Source: Candidatus Krumholzibacteriia bacterium (GTDB lineage: Bacteria; Krumholzibacteriota; Krumholzibacteria; WVZY01; JAKEHA01). Taken from it: a DNA stretch of 12,055 bases. The first letter of the stretch is position 1. The number at the start of each line of letters is the position of its first letter. The notes beneath the pieces are model-generated. The model was given only the letters and a program-made list of their open reading frames with translations. It searched no databases and had not been told where the DNA came from. The DNA lies in assembly GCA_029863355.1 (NCBI GenBank), contig JAOTVO010000055.1:1-12055 (forward strand), written 5' to 3'. This document shows, one piece after another, positions 1 to 6,113 of this stretch. Both the position numbers and the translations under genes were made by a program.

Positions 1-778
1 CGCTGATCGTCTTGAACTGGAAGTCGACGAGCGTGGTGGTCGCCATGGTGACGGCGATGATGCCGACGGTGTAGGAGAGGAGAGGCGAGCGGCGGACCAG
101 GCGCACGAGTTGTCCCAAGCCGTCCGAGGTTTCCGGCGCGCCGCGCCTTCGCGCCGGGGGCGGCTCCATTCCGCCGCGCGCGCGCATCCGCCAGGTGATC
201 GCCGCCATGCCGGCGATCAGCGACGAGAGCACCATGCAGAAGTACAGGAGATCCTCCGTCGCCACCCCGGCCGCGCGGATCACCAGGCGCGTGATCTCGC
301 CCCCGGTCATTGCCCCCAGAATTCCGCCCATGCTCAGCAGGGGAAAGAGACGCTTGGCCTGGGCGGGAGTGTACACGGCGTTCGCCAGCAGCCAGAACTG
401 CGCGGCCGTCAGGGCCCCGAAGATGCTGACCCACACGTAGAACAGGTAGAACACCCAGCCGGCATCGAGCGAGAGGAGCCAGCGCAGAATGGCCAGGCAC
501 GCCACCATCAGGGCCGAGGTGCCGGCGATGAGGCGCGTGAGCTGCTGGCGGCGGCTGGCGGAGGCCAGGAAGGCGGTTATCGGCGCCACGGCCAGCGCCG
601 TCGCGATGAACACGACGGGGAGCTGCGCCGGACCGAGGTGCACGAGGAAGAGGCTGTCCCGCGCCGGCTTGAGGAAGTAGTATGTGACGAGGACCAGATA
701 GTAGTAGAGCGCCATGAGGAAGGTCAGCCGGCCTTCCCCCTTGCGCACGTCGGCGATCGAAGAGAGGAAACGCTTCAT
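1..778 (-). CDS. NTT (ATP:ADP antiporter)-like membrane transporter, 3'-truncated by window edge
   Basis: Only the first 259 residues are present; the gene runs off the left edge. The protein is strongly hydrophobic, with about six membrane segments (near residues 18-36, 53-72, 82-102, 107-131, 145-168 and 176-196) and a seventh near the cut end. The motif Y-Y-F-L-K-P-A-R-D at 33-41 and the stretch 127-160 (Q-F-W-L-L-A-N ... A-K-R-L-F ... G-G-I-L-G) match my memory of bacterial NTT/Npt1-Npt2-like proteins of the MFS clan, as does V-D-F-Q-F-K at 251-256. Classical members exchange ATP for ADP in obligate intracellular bacteria. Relatives in free-living bacteria, often with C-terminal HEAT repeats, have no settled substrate. 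The start MKRFLSS fits the short cytoplasmic lead before helix 1. It has no strong Shine-Dalgarno, only a GGGAG inside a stem-loop that ends 3 nt before the ATG. It lies 108 nt downstream of the four-repeat protein gene on the same strand. Family is fairly sure, substrate unknown. Confidence 0.8.
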   Translation of the reverse strand, partial: MKRFLSSIADVRKGEGRLTFLMALYYYLVLVTYYFLKPARDSLFLVHLGPAQLPVVFIATALAVAPITAFLASASRRQQLTRLIAGTSALMVACLAILRWLLSLDAGWVFYLFYVWVSIFGALTAAQFWLLANAVYTPAQAKRLFPLLSMGGILGAMTGGEITRLVIRAAGVATEDLLYFCMVLSSLIAGMAAITWRMRARGGMEPPPARRRGAPETSDGLGQLVRLVRRSPLLSYTVGIIAVTMATTTLVDFQFKTIS

Positions 779-781
779 CGC

Positions 782-839
782 GGAACCGCTCCCGACGCCG
801 GCTGCCGCCGCGAACGGCGAGCCGGCGAGGGGCGGTTCC
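782..839 (-). other. Large imperfect stem-loop abutting the transporter start codon
   Basis: Three nested inverted repeats share one centre. The outer arms GGAACCGC / GCGGTTCC (782-789 with 832-839) extend inward by two more C-G pairs after one mismatch. The middle arms are GCCGGC / GCCGGC (797-802 with 821-826). The tip is GCCG / CGGC (804-807 with 815-818) around a 7-nt loop. On the minus strand this is the leader of the transporter gene, and its last paired base is 3 nt before the ATG, so any ribosome-binding site would be inside the stem. It also follows the stop of the upstream gene by about 48 nt. No T-run follows, so an intrinsic terminator is unlikely. Translational control or transcript processing is inference. 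Confidence 0.55.
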
Positions 840-886
840 AGGAAGCTACTGAATCGGGGGCGCGGCCGTCAACGCCGCGTTGCGCG

Positions 887-2659
887 TCAGTCGTTGGCAA
901 CGGTGTGGACCGCTATGCCCCACGCGTGGGGATCGTAGGGGCGCGTGGCGTTCCAGCGGTCGAACGAGTGCGAGTCATCGGACTCGTAGTACAGGCGGTA
1001 CTTCCCGGGCGCGAGCGTGACCGTGTCGCTGAACATGCGGTTCTTCTCCGCTCCACCCGCGTGCGAAGTCTTGCGGTACATCATCTCCCACACCACCCGG
1101 CCGGTCTCGACCTCTTCTATCCAGCCGTAGTCATACATGCGGCCGCCGGTTCCCTCGCCCAGGGCGTAGACGAGCAGGGTTGTCTCCTTCTTCAGCGCAA
1201 ACTCCCGGTGGAGATACGCGCCGTCGCCCACCTCGACGATGCTCGCCAGGGCGTCGCCGCGGCGTGCCGCGTCGTCGTAGGGGGCCACGGCCCGGGCGTC
1301 GAAGTCTGCGCCCCCCGCGATCGTGATTCCCCACCGGCGCCGGTCGAGAGGCGGGGCGGCGTTCCACTCCGGGTAGGAGTGGGAATCATCGGTGGCGTAG
1401 TAGGCGACGTAGTCGCCCTTTTCAAGCTCCACGGTGCCGTCGAACAGGCGGTTCTTCTCCGCGCCGCCACCCCGCTCGGTCTCGGCGTAGGACATCTCCC
1501 AGACGCGCCGGCGCGTGCGCGCGTCCACGATCCAGCCGTAGTCGTACAAGCGACCGCCCTGTCCCTCGCCCAGGGTGTACACCTGCAAGCGCATGGGCTT
1601 CTTGAGCGTGAAGCCTTTGGCCACCAGCGCGCCGTCTCCCACTTCGACGATCTCCACCACCGCGTTCTTCCAGCCCTTGTCTTCGTACTCGAAACCCCGC
1701 GCGTGGGCGCGCGTGGCGGGGTCGGCCGCCCGAATGGTGATGCCCCAGGCGGCGGGATCGTGCGGGGGAGCGTAGTTCCATCTGTCGAAGGAGTGGGAAC
1801 CGTCCGTCGCGTAGAAAGCCACGTAGCGGCCGGCCGGCGCCTCGAACACGGAGTCCACGACGCGGTTCTTGGCGGTGCCGCCCGCGTGGTCGCTGTCGCG
1901 GAAGGTGAACCGCCACACACGCTCGCGCGTGTCGGCGTTGATGATCCAGGCGTGGTCGTACTCCCCGTCTTCGCGAGCTTCGCCCAGCGCGTAGACGCGC
2001 AGCCGCATGGGCTCGTCGATCGCGAAGCCCTGCTGGACGTAGGCGTGATCGCCCTGGCGGCGCAGCGCCACGATCGCGTCGCGCGCGACGCGCTCCTGAC
2101 GCTCGCGTACCGCCGTCTCGTCCAACGGCGCTCCGGGTCCTTCCAGCCGGAACCAAAGCCGACGGTAGGCGTCTTCGATTTCGTCGAGGTCCTCGTTGTC
2201 GAGCATACGCTCGATCGCGCCCTTGGTGCCGTGCCCGAAAAGGTGGACGAACCAGTCTCCCTCGCCCCGCCGGCGCTCGCGCACGTCGGGATAGGTGGAG
2301 TAGTAAACCTCGTATGCACCCGCGGGGAGGCGCACGGAGTACGCCTCCTCGGTCAGCCGCTTCGCCTTCCATTCGTCGCGCGCGCCGCGCATCTCCCACG
2401 CCACCTCGCGCGTGTTGGCGTCGAGTATCCACGCGTTGGAGAGGGTGACGGATACGCCCGACGAGCGGTAGCCGAAGGATAGCGCGGTGGCCTTGACCTC
2501 GCCGTCGCTCGCCATGGTGAAGCCGCGCACTCCCACGCGGTCCTCGCGCACACCTTCGAAGGTCGCCAGTACCTCCGCGCGCGCGGGCAGCGCCGCGCCC
2601 AGGGCCAGCGCGAAGGCGAGCGTTCGCAACCCGCCTTTCGTCATCGTCGCCGAGTTCAC
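887..2659 (-). CDS. Secreted protein with four copies of an unnamed ~115-residue domain
   Basis: I do not recognise this family. The 590-residue product starts with a signal peptide (basic T-K-G-G then a hydrophobic run, A-R-A cleavage near residue 28). Three clear repeats follow at about 196-310, 333-448 and 471-585, with a degenerate first copy at about 35-140. Each clear copy has a W-I-x-(D/E)-(A/V)-x-T block whose Trp is followed 11 residues later by V-W (W238/W249, W376/W387, W513/W524). It then has G-G-x-x-K-N-R, a (P/E)-x-G-x-Y turn, Y-x-(S/T)-D-x-S-H-S-x-x-x-W-N, and a closing W-G-I. Copy 1 keeps the Trp pair (W77/W88) and A-G-x-Y but lacks the K-N-R and D-S-H-S boxes, and is followed by a charged insert near 140-195. 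The alternating pattern suggests a beta-sandwich, with the acidic/His loop a possible metal or glycan site (inference). GTG is chosen because GGGAGGAA sits just upstream; the ATG five codons later is too far. It lies 18 nt after the DUF4097 gene. Confidence 0.85.
   Translation of the reverse strand: MNSATMTKGGLRTLAFALALGAALPARAEVLATFEGVREDRVGVRGFTMASDGEVKATALSFGYRSSGVSVTLSNAWILDANTREVAWEMRGARDEWKAKRLTEEAYSVRLPAGAYEVYYSTYPDVRERRRGEGDWFVHLFGHGTKGAIERMLDNEDLDEIEDAYRRLWFRLEGPGAPLDETAVRERQERVARDAIVALRRQGDHAYVQQGFAIDEPMRLRVYALGEAREDGEYDHAWIINADTRERVWRFTFRDSDHAGGTAKNRVVDSVFEAPAGRYVAFYATDGSHSFDRWNYAPPHDPAAWGITIRAADPATRAHARGFEYEDKGWKNAVVEIVEVGDGALVAKGFTLKKPMRLQVYTLGEGQGGRLYDYGWIVDARTRRRVWEMSYAETERGGGAEKNRLFDGTVELEKGDYVAYYATDDSHSYPEWNAAPPLDRRRWGITIAGGADFDARAVAPYDDAARRGDALASIVEVGDGAYLHREFALKKETTLLVYALGEGTGGRMYDYGWIEEVETGRVVWEMMYRKTSHAGGAEKNRMFSDTVTLAPGKYRLYYESDDSHSFDRWNATRPYDPHAWGIAVHTVAND
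905..2557 (-). repeat. Span of the four intragenic domain repeats
   Basis: This covers protein residues 35-585 of the secreted protein. The three C-terminal copies are spaced about 137-138 residues apart by their conserved Trp; the step from copy 1 to copy 2 is about 161 residues because of the charged insert. Similarity is highest between copies 3 and 4 (both have V-E-V-G-D-G-A near the start, Y-D-Y-G-W-I and A-E-K-N-R), which suggests that pair is the most recent duplication. Confidence 0.8.
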
Positions 2660-2663
2660 GTGG

Positions 2664-2671
2664 TTCCTCCC
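2664..2671 (-). promoter_or_regulatory. Ribosome-binding site deciding a GTG start
   Basis: On the minus strand GGGAGGAA is followed by 4 nt and then GTG. The GGAGG core is 6 nt from GTG, which is optimal, and 21 nt from the next in-frame ATG, which is too far. The site lies inside the 18-nt gap after the DUF4097 stop codon, so the two genes are probably translated from one message. Confidence 0.75.
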
Positions 2672-2677
2672 GCTTTT

Positions 2678-3307
2678 CTAGTAGCCTGTCGGGCGGGTTT
2701 CGCTCTCGACCGGCGTCTCATCGGACGCGCCCGCGTCGGTCCGATCCTCTACCTCGATGTCCATCACTTCCGTGTCGCACTCGACGCTGATCTTTCCCGC
2801 TGCGGTGCGCGCGCTGAAGCGCTCACTCATCTCGGGAATGTCGATGTCGCCGCTCTTCGTGCTGACGTCGACGCTGCAGTTCTTGGGGACCCACAGCGTG
2901 AACGTCACGTCGACGGCGCGCGCGCACTCGTCGTTGGCGGCGCGGGCCCGAAGCGCAACATCGCCGCGGCCCGGCCGCGCCTGAATGTGAAACATCTCGA
3001 AGAGGCGTCGGGCCTCGTCGGCCGACATCGGCCGCGCGCGCTTGTCCACGACGAGACGCACGTGGTCGGACGCCCACGTGCGCACGCTGATCGATCCCAG
3101 CGTGGTGCCCAGCGACAGCACGCCCCGGGCGCCGATGTCGATACGCATCTCGGTGGATTCGACGAAGCCGATGCCGTCGCGCGTGACCTCGCCGCGCGTG
3201 ACAGTGAACAGATCGCCGAGGTGCGAGGCCCCGGCGAGGGCGTCTTCCGTTGGACCCGCGGCCGCGAGCGCCGCCGCGCAGAGCAACAGGACGAGAACCG
3301 CTTTCAT
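2678..3307 (-). CDS. Secreted DUF4097-like (putative adhesin, beta-helix) protein, short form
   Basis: A 209-residue protein with a signal peptide (M-K-A-V then a Leu/Ala core, cleavage near residue 17). The rest reads as repeated beta-rungs of DUF4097/DUF4098 type: a G-S-I-S-V rung with S-D-H-V-R-L-V at 71-87, then V-T-F-T-L-W-V-P-K-N-C-S-V-D-V-S-T-K-S-G-D at 134-154, then F-S-A-R-T-A-A-G-K-I-S-V at 164-175. The P-K-(N/G)-x-x-V-x-V-x-T-x-x-G-D signature is characteristic of the family as I know it. It is shorter than usual members because it stops after about two further rungs and ends in an acidic tail. DUF4097 genes often sit beside ECF sigma/anti-sigma pairs, as here, divergent from one. 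Function is not established; extracytoplasmic location is well supported. Confidence 0.75.
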   Translation of the reverse strand: MKAVLVLLLCAAALAAAGPTEDALAGASHLGDLFTVTRGEVTRDGIGFVESTEMRIDIGARGVLSLGTTLGSISVRTWASDHVRLVVDKRARPMSADEARRLFEMFHIQARPGRGDVALRARAANDECARAVDVTFTLWVPKNCSVDVSTKSGDIDIPEMSERFSARTAAGKISVECDTEVMDIEVEDRTDAGASDETPVESETRPTGY

Positions 3308-3350
3308 CGAGGGTACCCCCTATGGGCAATGTGGGGTTGGATCGGATTAC

Positions 3351-3359
3351 AGTCTAGCA
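3351..3359 (-). promoter_or_regulatory. Possible extended -10 element for the DUF4097 operon
   Basis: On the minus strand the sequence TGCTAGACT has the TGn-TAnnnT form of an extended -10 element. It would give a leader of about 35-40 nt before the ATG at 3307. No matching -35 hexamer is present at 16-18 nt, so this is weak. Confidence 0.22.
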
Positions 3360-3543
3360 CGGGGTGGGGCCGCCGGCCGCCGCCTGCATCGTTTATTTAG
3401 ACGCACCTACAAGCGCCGGGGTTTCGGCATTCGGCCAGATTCTCGCCCGGGAGCCACGGCGAGGGGCGAGCACCCCACTAACTTATGGTTATTCAACCAG
3501 ATACGGAGCAGGCCGGCGCGCGAAAACGGCGCCGCCGCCGGAC

Positions 3544-3568
3544 TCGGCAACGACGCCCGTGTTGCCGA
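3544..3568. promoter_or_regulatory. Perfect 8-bp inverted repeat upstream of the sigma factor gene
   Basis: TCGGCAAC at 3544-3551 and GTTGCCGA at 3561-3568 are exact reverse complements separated by 9 nt. The centre is about 100 nt before the sigma gene ATG. It could be a dimeric regulator operator or a leader hairpin; the sequence alone cannot separate these. It is not followed by a T-run. Confidence 0.4.
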
Positions 3569-3656
3569 CGTAGGTGAGGTGGATCGGGCCCCGGCACAAG
3601 ATGGTCCGGCGCCCCCTGTAACCTCCCACCGCGCCGTGCGTCAGTAGGTTCGTGAC

Positions 3657-4181
3657 ATGCGGGATCGTTTCCACAAGCTCGCCCAGGCCTACCGGGATCG
3701 GGTCTACACCTATGCCCTCTACAGCCTGCGGCGACGGGAGGACGCCGAGGACGTGACGCAGGACGTGCTCATCAAGCTCTGGGAGCACGCGGACTCTCTG
3801 CAGGAGGCGCGCGTGGGCGCGTGGGTGATGCGGGTGGCGCGCAACGCCGTCATCGACGCCCATCGGCGCCGGCGCACGCGCTCCGAGATCCTCGCCGAGA
3901 CCGTCGACGCCGAGGAAGCGGCGCGCACCGTGGCCGGCGGGGGTGCGACCGACGGACGCGCGCGCGCGCGCGAGGCGCGCGAGGCTATCGAGGCGGCGCT
4001 GGAGCGTCTGGCGGAGCCCTATCGCAGCATCATCGTGATGCGCGAGATCCAGGAGATGAGCTACGGCGAGATAGCCGAGTCGATGGAAATGCCCCTCAAC
4101 ACGATCAAGGTTTATCTGCACCGCGGCCGCGCCATGCTGCGGGCGGAATTGCAGGAGAGGTTCGAGACCGATGCGGCCTGA
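3657..4181 (+). CDS. ECF-family RNA polymerase sigma factor
   Basis: A 174-residue sigma70-family factor of the extracytoplasmic function class, which directs core RNA polymerase to a dedicated promoter set. Region 2 spans about residues 6-74, with the core-binding helix D-A-E-D-V-T-Q-D-V-L at 29-38 and W-V-M-R-V-A-R-N at 56-63. Region 4 spans about 108-165, with the helix-turn-helix from M-S-Y-G-E-I-A-E-S-M through N-T-I-K-V-Y-L-H-R-G-R (134-158). Regions 1 and 3 are absent, as expected. The linker (about 75-107) is Arg/Ala rich and encoded by a CG dinucleotide run. The ATG is supported by an in-frame TAG four codons upstream; only a weak TAGG precedes it. It overlaps the anti-sigma gene by 11 nt, implying translational coupling. 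It is probably autoregulated and held inactive by that partner (family knowledge). Confidence 0.95.
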   Translation: MRDRFHKLAQAYRDRVYTYALYSLRRREDAEDVTQDVLIKLWEHADSLQEARVGAWVMRVARNAVIDAHRRRRTRSEILAETVDAEEAARTVAGGGATDGRARAREAREAIEAALERLAEPYRSIIVMREIQEMSYGEIAESMEMPLNTIKVYLHRGRAMLRAELQERFETDAA

Positions 4182-4815
4182 GAACAATTGCACATGGGTG
4201 CGCGAGCGCATCGACCCCCACCTCGATGGCGAGCTGCGCGCGGGCGACGCGGAGCGGCTCGAGCGCCACGTCGCGGGGTGCGCGGCGTGCGCGCGCGAGG
4301 TGGAGCTGGCCCGGCGCGTGGTGGCCGAGCTGCGGGCGCTGCCGACGCACGGCTGCCCCGACGCGGTCGTGGCGCGCGTGGAAGCGCTTGTCGCCGGCAT
4401 ACAGACCCCGGCGCAGGGCCGGCTTGCGCGTGCCCGCGCGTGGCGCACTGCAGTGTTCGCCCGGCCCGCCATGACGGTCATGCTGGTGGCGATCGCCGCC
4501 GTCACCGTGTTCGTCCTCACGCAGCGCCACCGCGTGGCCGGACCCGCGGGCGAGCGCTACACGCAGGCCGAGGTGGAGGCAGCGCGCGGTGAGCTGATGG
4601 TCGCATTCGCGTACGTGGGCAAGTACTCGCGCATGACCGGATCGATCCTACGCGAGGAAATGGACGAAGGCCTGGTCGAGCCGTTGGACCGCGCGATGAC
4701 CCAGGCGGGTGGCCACGTCGTCGAAGAGGTGCTGGTGAAGCCGGTCGGGCGCGCGGTCACCGAGTCGCAGAAGGAGATTCTCGAAACCATGCCCGCCGAC
4801 GGGCGGTCTAGATAG
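4171..4815 (+). CDS. Anti-sigma factor, zinc-finger (ZAS/zf-HC2) membrane protein
   Basis: A 214-residue partner of the preceding sigma factor. The N-terminal cytoplasmic domain carries the zinc-binding anti-sigma signature with C7 and H33-x3-C37-x2-C40. One membrane helix lies at about 99-117 (from M-T-V-M-L-V-A-I-A-A), followed by a roughly 95-residue extracytoplasmic domain rich in charged amphipathic helix (T-Q-A-E-V-E-A-A-R-G at 131-140, then a helix-like tail to 207). ZAS proteins bind the sigma factor at the membrane and release it after a signal, by proteolysis or zinc/thiol change; which applies here is not visible. The ATG lies inside the last codons of the sigma gene. The stop is 12 nt before the first DUF4252 gene, so one operon is very likely. 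Helices of this kind after the membrane segment could be a signal sensor (inference). Confidence 0.92.
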   Translation: MRPENNCTWVRERIDPHLDGELRAGDAERLERHVAGCAACAREVELARRVVAELRALPTHGCPDAVVARVEALVAGIQTPAQGRLARARAWRTAVFARPAMTVMLVAIAAVTVFVLTQRHRVAGPAGERYTQAEVEAARGELMVAFAYVGKYSRMTGSILREEMDEGLVEPLDRAMTQAGGHVVEEVLVKPVGRAVTESQKEILETMPADGRSR

Positions 4816-4827
4816 GAAGGAGTACCC

Positions 4828-5436
4828 ATGAAAACGCAGCACAGAGTCGGGCTTGGAACCGGTGCGGCGCTCTTCGCGCTGCTCGCGGCCGCCCTCTTGG
4901 CCGCCGGGCCGGCCAGCGCCGAGAAGGAGGAGGCGGTCCAGAAGCATCCCGGCTACGTCGACTTCGCCGGTCTCAAGCTCTTCGAGGGTAAGGAGGCCAA
5001 GGTAGAGGTGTACCTCCGCGAGCCGCTGATCAACCTCGTCTCGGGGTTTGTCAAGCACGAGGACGAAGAGCTCTACGAAATACTCTCCCGGCTCAAGCTG
5101 GTGCGCGTGCTCGTCTACGACGCCGACGACGTCTCCGCCGACCAGTTCCTCGCCGCCTCCTCGGAGACGGCCAAACGCCTGGACAAGGACGGCTGGGAGC
5201 GGATCGTGCGCGTGCGCGACGAGGACGAGCGCGCCGATATCTACATCAAAGCGTCCAAGGACTACTCGTTGATCGAGGGCATCGTGGTGATGGCGCTCGA
5301 CGATGACGACGAGGCGGTGTTCGTCAATATCGTAGGCGCGATCAACCCGGAGGAGATCGGCCGGCTCGGCGAGCACTTCGACATCGACGGGCTCGAGGGC
5401 ATCCACGTAGACACCACGCGCGGCAAGAAGAACTAG
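4828..5436 (+). CDS. Exported DUF4252 protein (first of a tandem pair)
   Basis: A 202-residue protein with a signal peptide (basic start, Leu/Ala core, A-S-A cleavage near residue 31). The mature part fits DUF4252: a conserved start near F-A-G-L-K-L-F, a central V-R-V-L-V-Y-D strand with an alpha segment, G-W-E-R-I-V-R-V-R-D-E-D-E, and a C-terminal strand ending F-V-N-I-V-G-A-I-N-P-E-E-I-G-R-L, the hallmark I associate with the family. DUF4252 genes frequently follow ECF sigma/anti-sigma genes, mainly known from Bacteroidetes, and have no assigned biochemical role. The start has a good AAGGAG 5 nt upstream. Acidic residues are abundant (D-D-D-D-E before the last strand). It is separated from its paralogue by a strong hairpin. 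Confidence 0.8.
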   Translation: MKTQHRVGLGTGAALFALLAAALLAAGPASAEKEEAVQKHPGYVDFAGLKLFEGKEAKVEVYLREPLINLVSGFVKHEDEELYEILSRLKLVRVLVYDADDVSADQFLAASSETAKRLDKDGWERIVRVRDEDERADIYIKASKDYSLIEGIVVMALDDDDEAVFVNIVGAINPEEIGRLGEHFDIDGLEGIHVDTTRGKKN

Positions 5437-5442
5437 GCCGGT

Positions 5443-5471
5443 GGGCCGGCGCTCTTCCGGGGCGCCGGCCC
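5443..5471 (+). other. Strong intercistronic hairpin between the two DUF4252 genes
   Basis: GGGCCGGCGC at 5443-5452 pairs perfectly with GCGCCGGCCC at 5462-5471 across a 9-nt loop. It begins a few nt after the first DUF4252 stop and ends about 22 nt before the second start. No T-run follows, so it is not a standard intrinsic terminator. It may stabilise the upstream message or lower expression of the downstream gene (inference). Confidence 0.5.
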
Positions 5472-5493
5472 GGCCATCCCGGGAGTGATGAGC

Positions 5494-6051
5494 ATGGAGA
5501 GGAACTACCCCGAAAGAGCGCGCCGGGGGGCGCTGGTCGCGATCCTCGGGCTCTCGCTGGCGGCCGCGCCGGGCTGCCTGTGGGCGCCCGAGCTGTCCGG
5601 CATCCAGCGCGAGATCGAACGCCAGCTTCCCGGTGCCGACTTCGACAAGGAATTCGCCCTCTCGCTCGGACCCGTCACCCTCGGCCTGGCGAGACTCGTG
5701 ACGGCGCTCGTGCCCGGGGGCGACGAAGCGCGCGGCTACCTGCGCGACGTGAGCCGCGTGCAAGTCGCCGTGTACAATGTCCACTCCGTCCCGTCCACCG
5801 GTTCCCTGCAGATGCCCGGGCGCATGCAGCGCATGCTCGACGACGGCTGGGAGATTGCCGTCCGGGCGCGGGAGGACGACAGCGCCGTGTGGGTGCTCTA
5901 CCGGATCGAGGGCGACGCCGTGCGCGACCTCTGCGTCGTGGCCCTGGACGACGAGGAGCTGGTGCTGGTCAAGGCCCGGGGCCGGCTCGAACGCGTCGTG
6001 GGGCGGGCCCTGGCCGAGGCGGAGGGCGTCCCCGGCGTCCCGTCCCCTTGA
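5494..6051 (+). CDS. DUF4252-like protein, probable lipoprotein (second of a tandem pair)
   Basis: A 185-residue protein. The in-frame GTG at 5485 and ATG at 5488 are possible starts, but the GGGAG at 5481-5485 is 8 nt before the ATG at 5494, so that start is preferred. The N-terminus is basic then hydrophobic and reaches A-P-G-C with Cys28, a degenerate lipobox, so lipid anchoring is plausible but not certain. The body parallels the preceding gene: V-A-V-Y-N-V, then D-D-G-W-E-I-A-V-R-A-R-E-D-D-S, then a C-terminal strand L-C-V-V-A-L-D-D-E-E-L-V-L-V-K-A-R-G-R-L. The shared G-W-E-(R/I) block with acidic turn supports a paralogue rather than chance. It is more diverged than its neighbour, particularly in the first half. 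Likely the last or penultimate gene of the sigma operon. Confidence 0.75.
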   Translation: MERNYPERARRGALVAILGLSLAAAPGCLWAPELSGIQREIERQLPGADFDKEFALSLGPVTLGLARLVTALVPGGDEARGYLRDVSRVQVAVYNVHSVPSTGSLQMPGRMQRMLDDGWEIAVRAREDDSAVWVLYRIEGDAVRDLCVVALDDEELVLVKARGRLERVVGRALAEAEGVPGVPSP

Positions 6052-6054
6052 CAG

Positions 6055-6083
6055 ATGACACGGCCGCGACGAGCGTGTATCCT
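6055..6083 (+). promoter_or_regulatory. Candidate sigma70-type promoter for the four-helix membrane protein
   Basis: ATGACA at 6055-6060 (5 of 6 to TTGACA) is followed by exactly 17 nt and TATCCT at 6078-6083 (4 of 6 to TATAAT, with T at the last position). Transcription would begin near 6090, giving a leader of about 24 nt that contains GAGGAGG at 6101-6107. It sits just after the DUF4252 stop codon, so the membrane-protein gene could be expressed independently of the sigma operon. Confidence 0.45.
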
Positions 6084-6113
6084 CCTTCCCTGCCCTAACC
6101 GAGGAGGAGCGAC

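Larger units (their letters stand above)
3308..3656. other. Divergent intergenic region between DUF4097 gene and ECF sigma gene
   Basis: This 349-nt gap must hold the control regions of both transcription directions. I see two AT-rich islands, near 3388-3397 and 3478-3497, in otherwise GC-rich DNA; a palindromic GGGTACCC at 3311-3318 beside the minus-strand start; and the inverted repeat at 3544-3568. No convincing paired -35/-10 element is visible in either direction. That could mean the region uses an ECF-type promoter, perhaps that of the neighbouring sigma factor, whose consensus I cannot derive from one site. No protein-like frame was recognised here. Confidence 0.5.

Noticed and set aside
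1192..2319. A long minus-strand frame inside the four-repeat gene.
   Set aside because: It is a +1/+2 shadow, dominated by Thr, Arg, Ser and Pro, and lies wholly inside a better frame with a signal peptide and repeats.
110..2482. A 790-codon open frame on the plus strand, antisense to the four-repeat protein and the transporter.
   Set aside because: The translation is Arg/Ala/Gly/Val-rich, with no domain or signal peptide and no ribosome-binding site. It mirrors the codon pattern of the real minus-strand genes, as long antisense frames do in GC-rich DNA. Its internal repetition only reflects the repeats of the true protein.
3957..3972. CG dinucleotide run in the sigma factor gene.
   Set aside because: It encodes the Arg/Ala-rich interdomain linker and stays in frame; it is probably just codon bias, though such a run could be slippage-prone.
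3489..4520. A 343-codon minus-strand frame over the sigma and anti-sigma genes.
   Set aside because: Both plus-strand genes have unmistakable family motifs; the antisense product is compositionally biased.
4648..5784. A 378-codon minus-strand frame over the DUF4252 genes.
   Set aside because: It is an antisense shadow rich in Arg, Asp, His and Val with no recognisable start signal or domain.
6048..6053. A perfect TTGACA overlapping the DUF4252 stop codon.
   Set aside because: No -10-like hexamer lies 16-18 nt downstream; the nearest, TATCCT, is 24 nt away. The overlapping ATGACA at 6055 has the correct 17-nt spacing.
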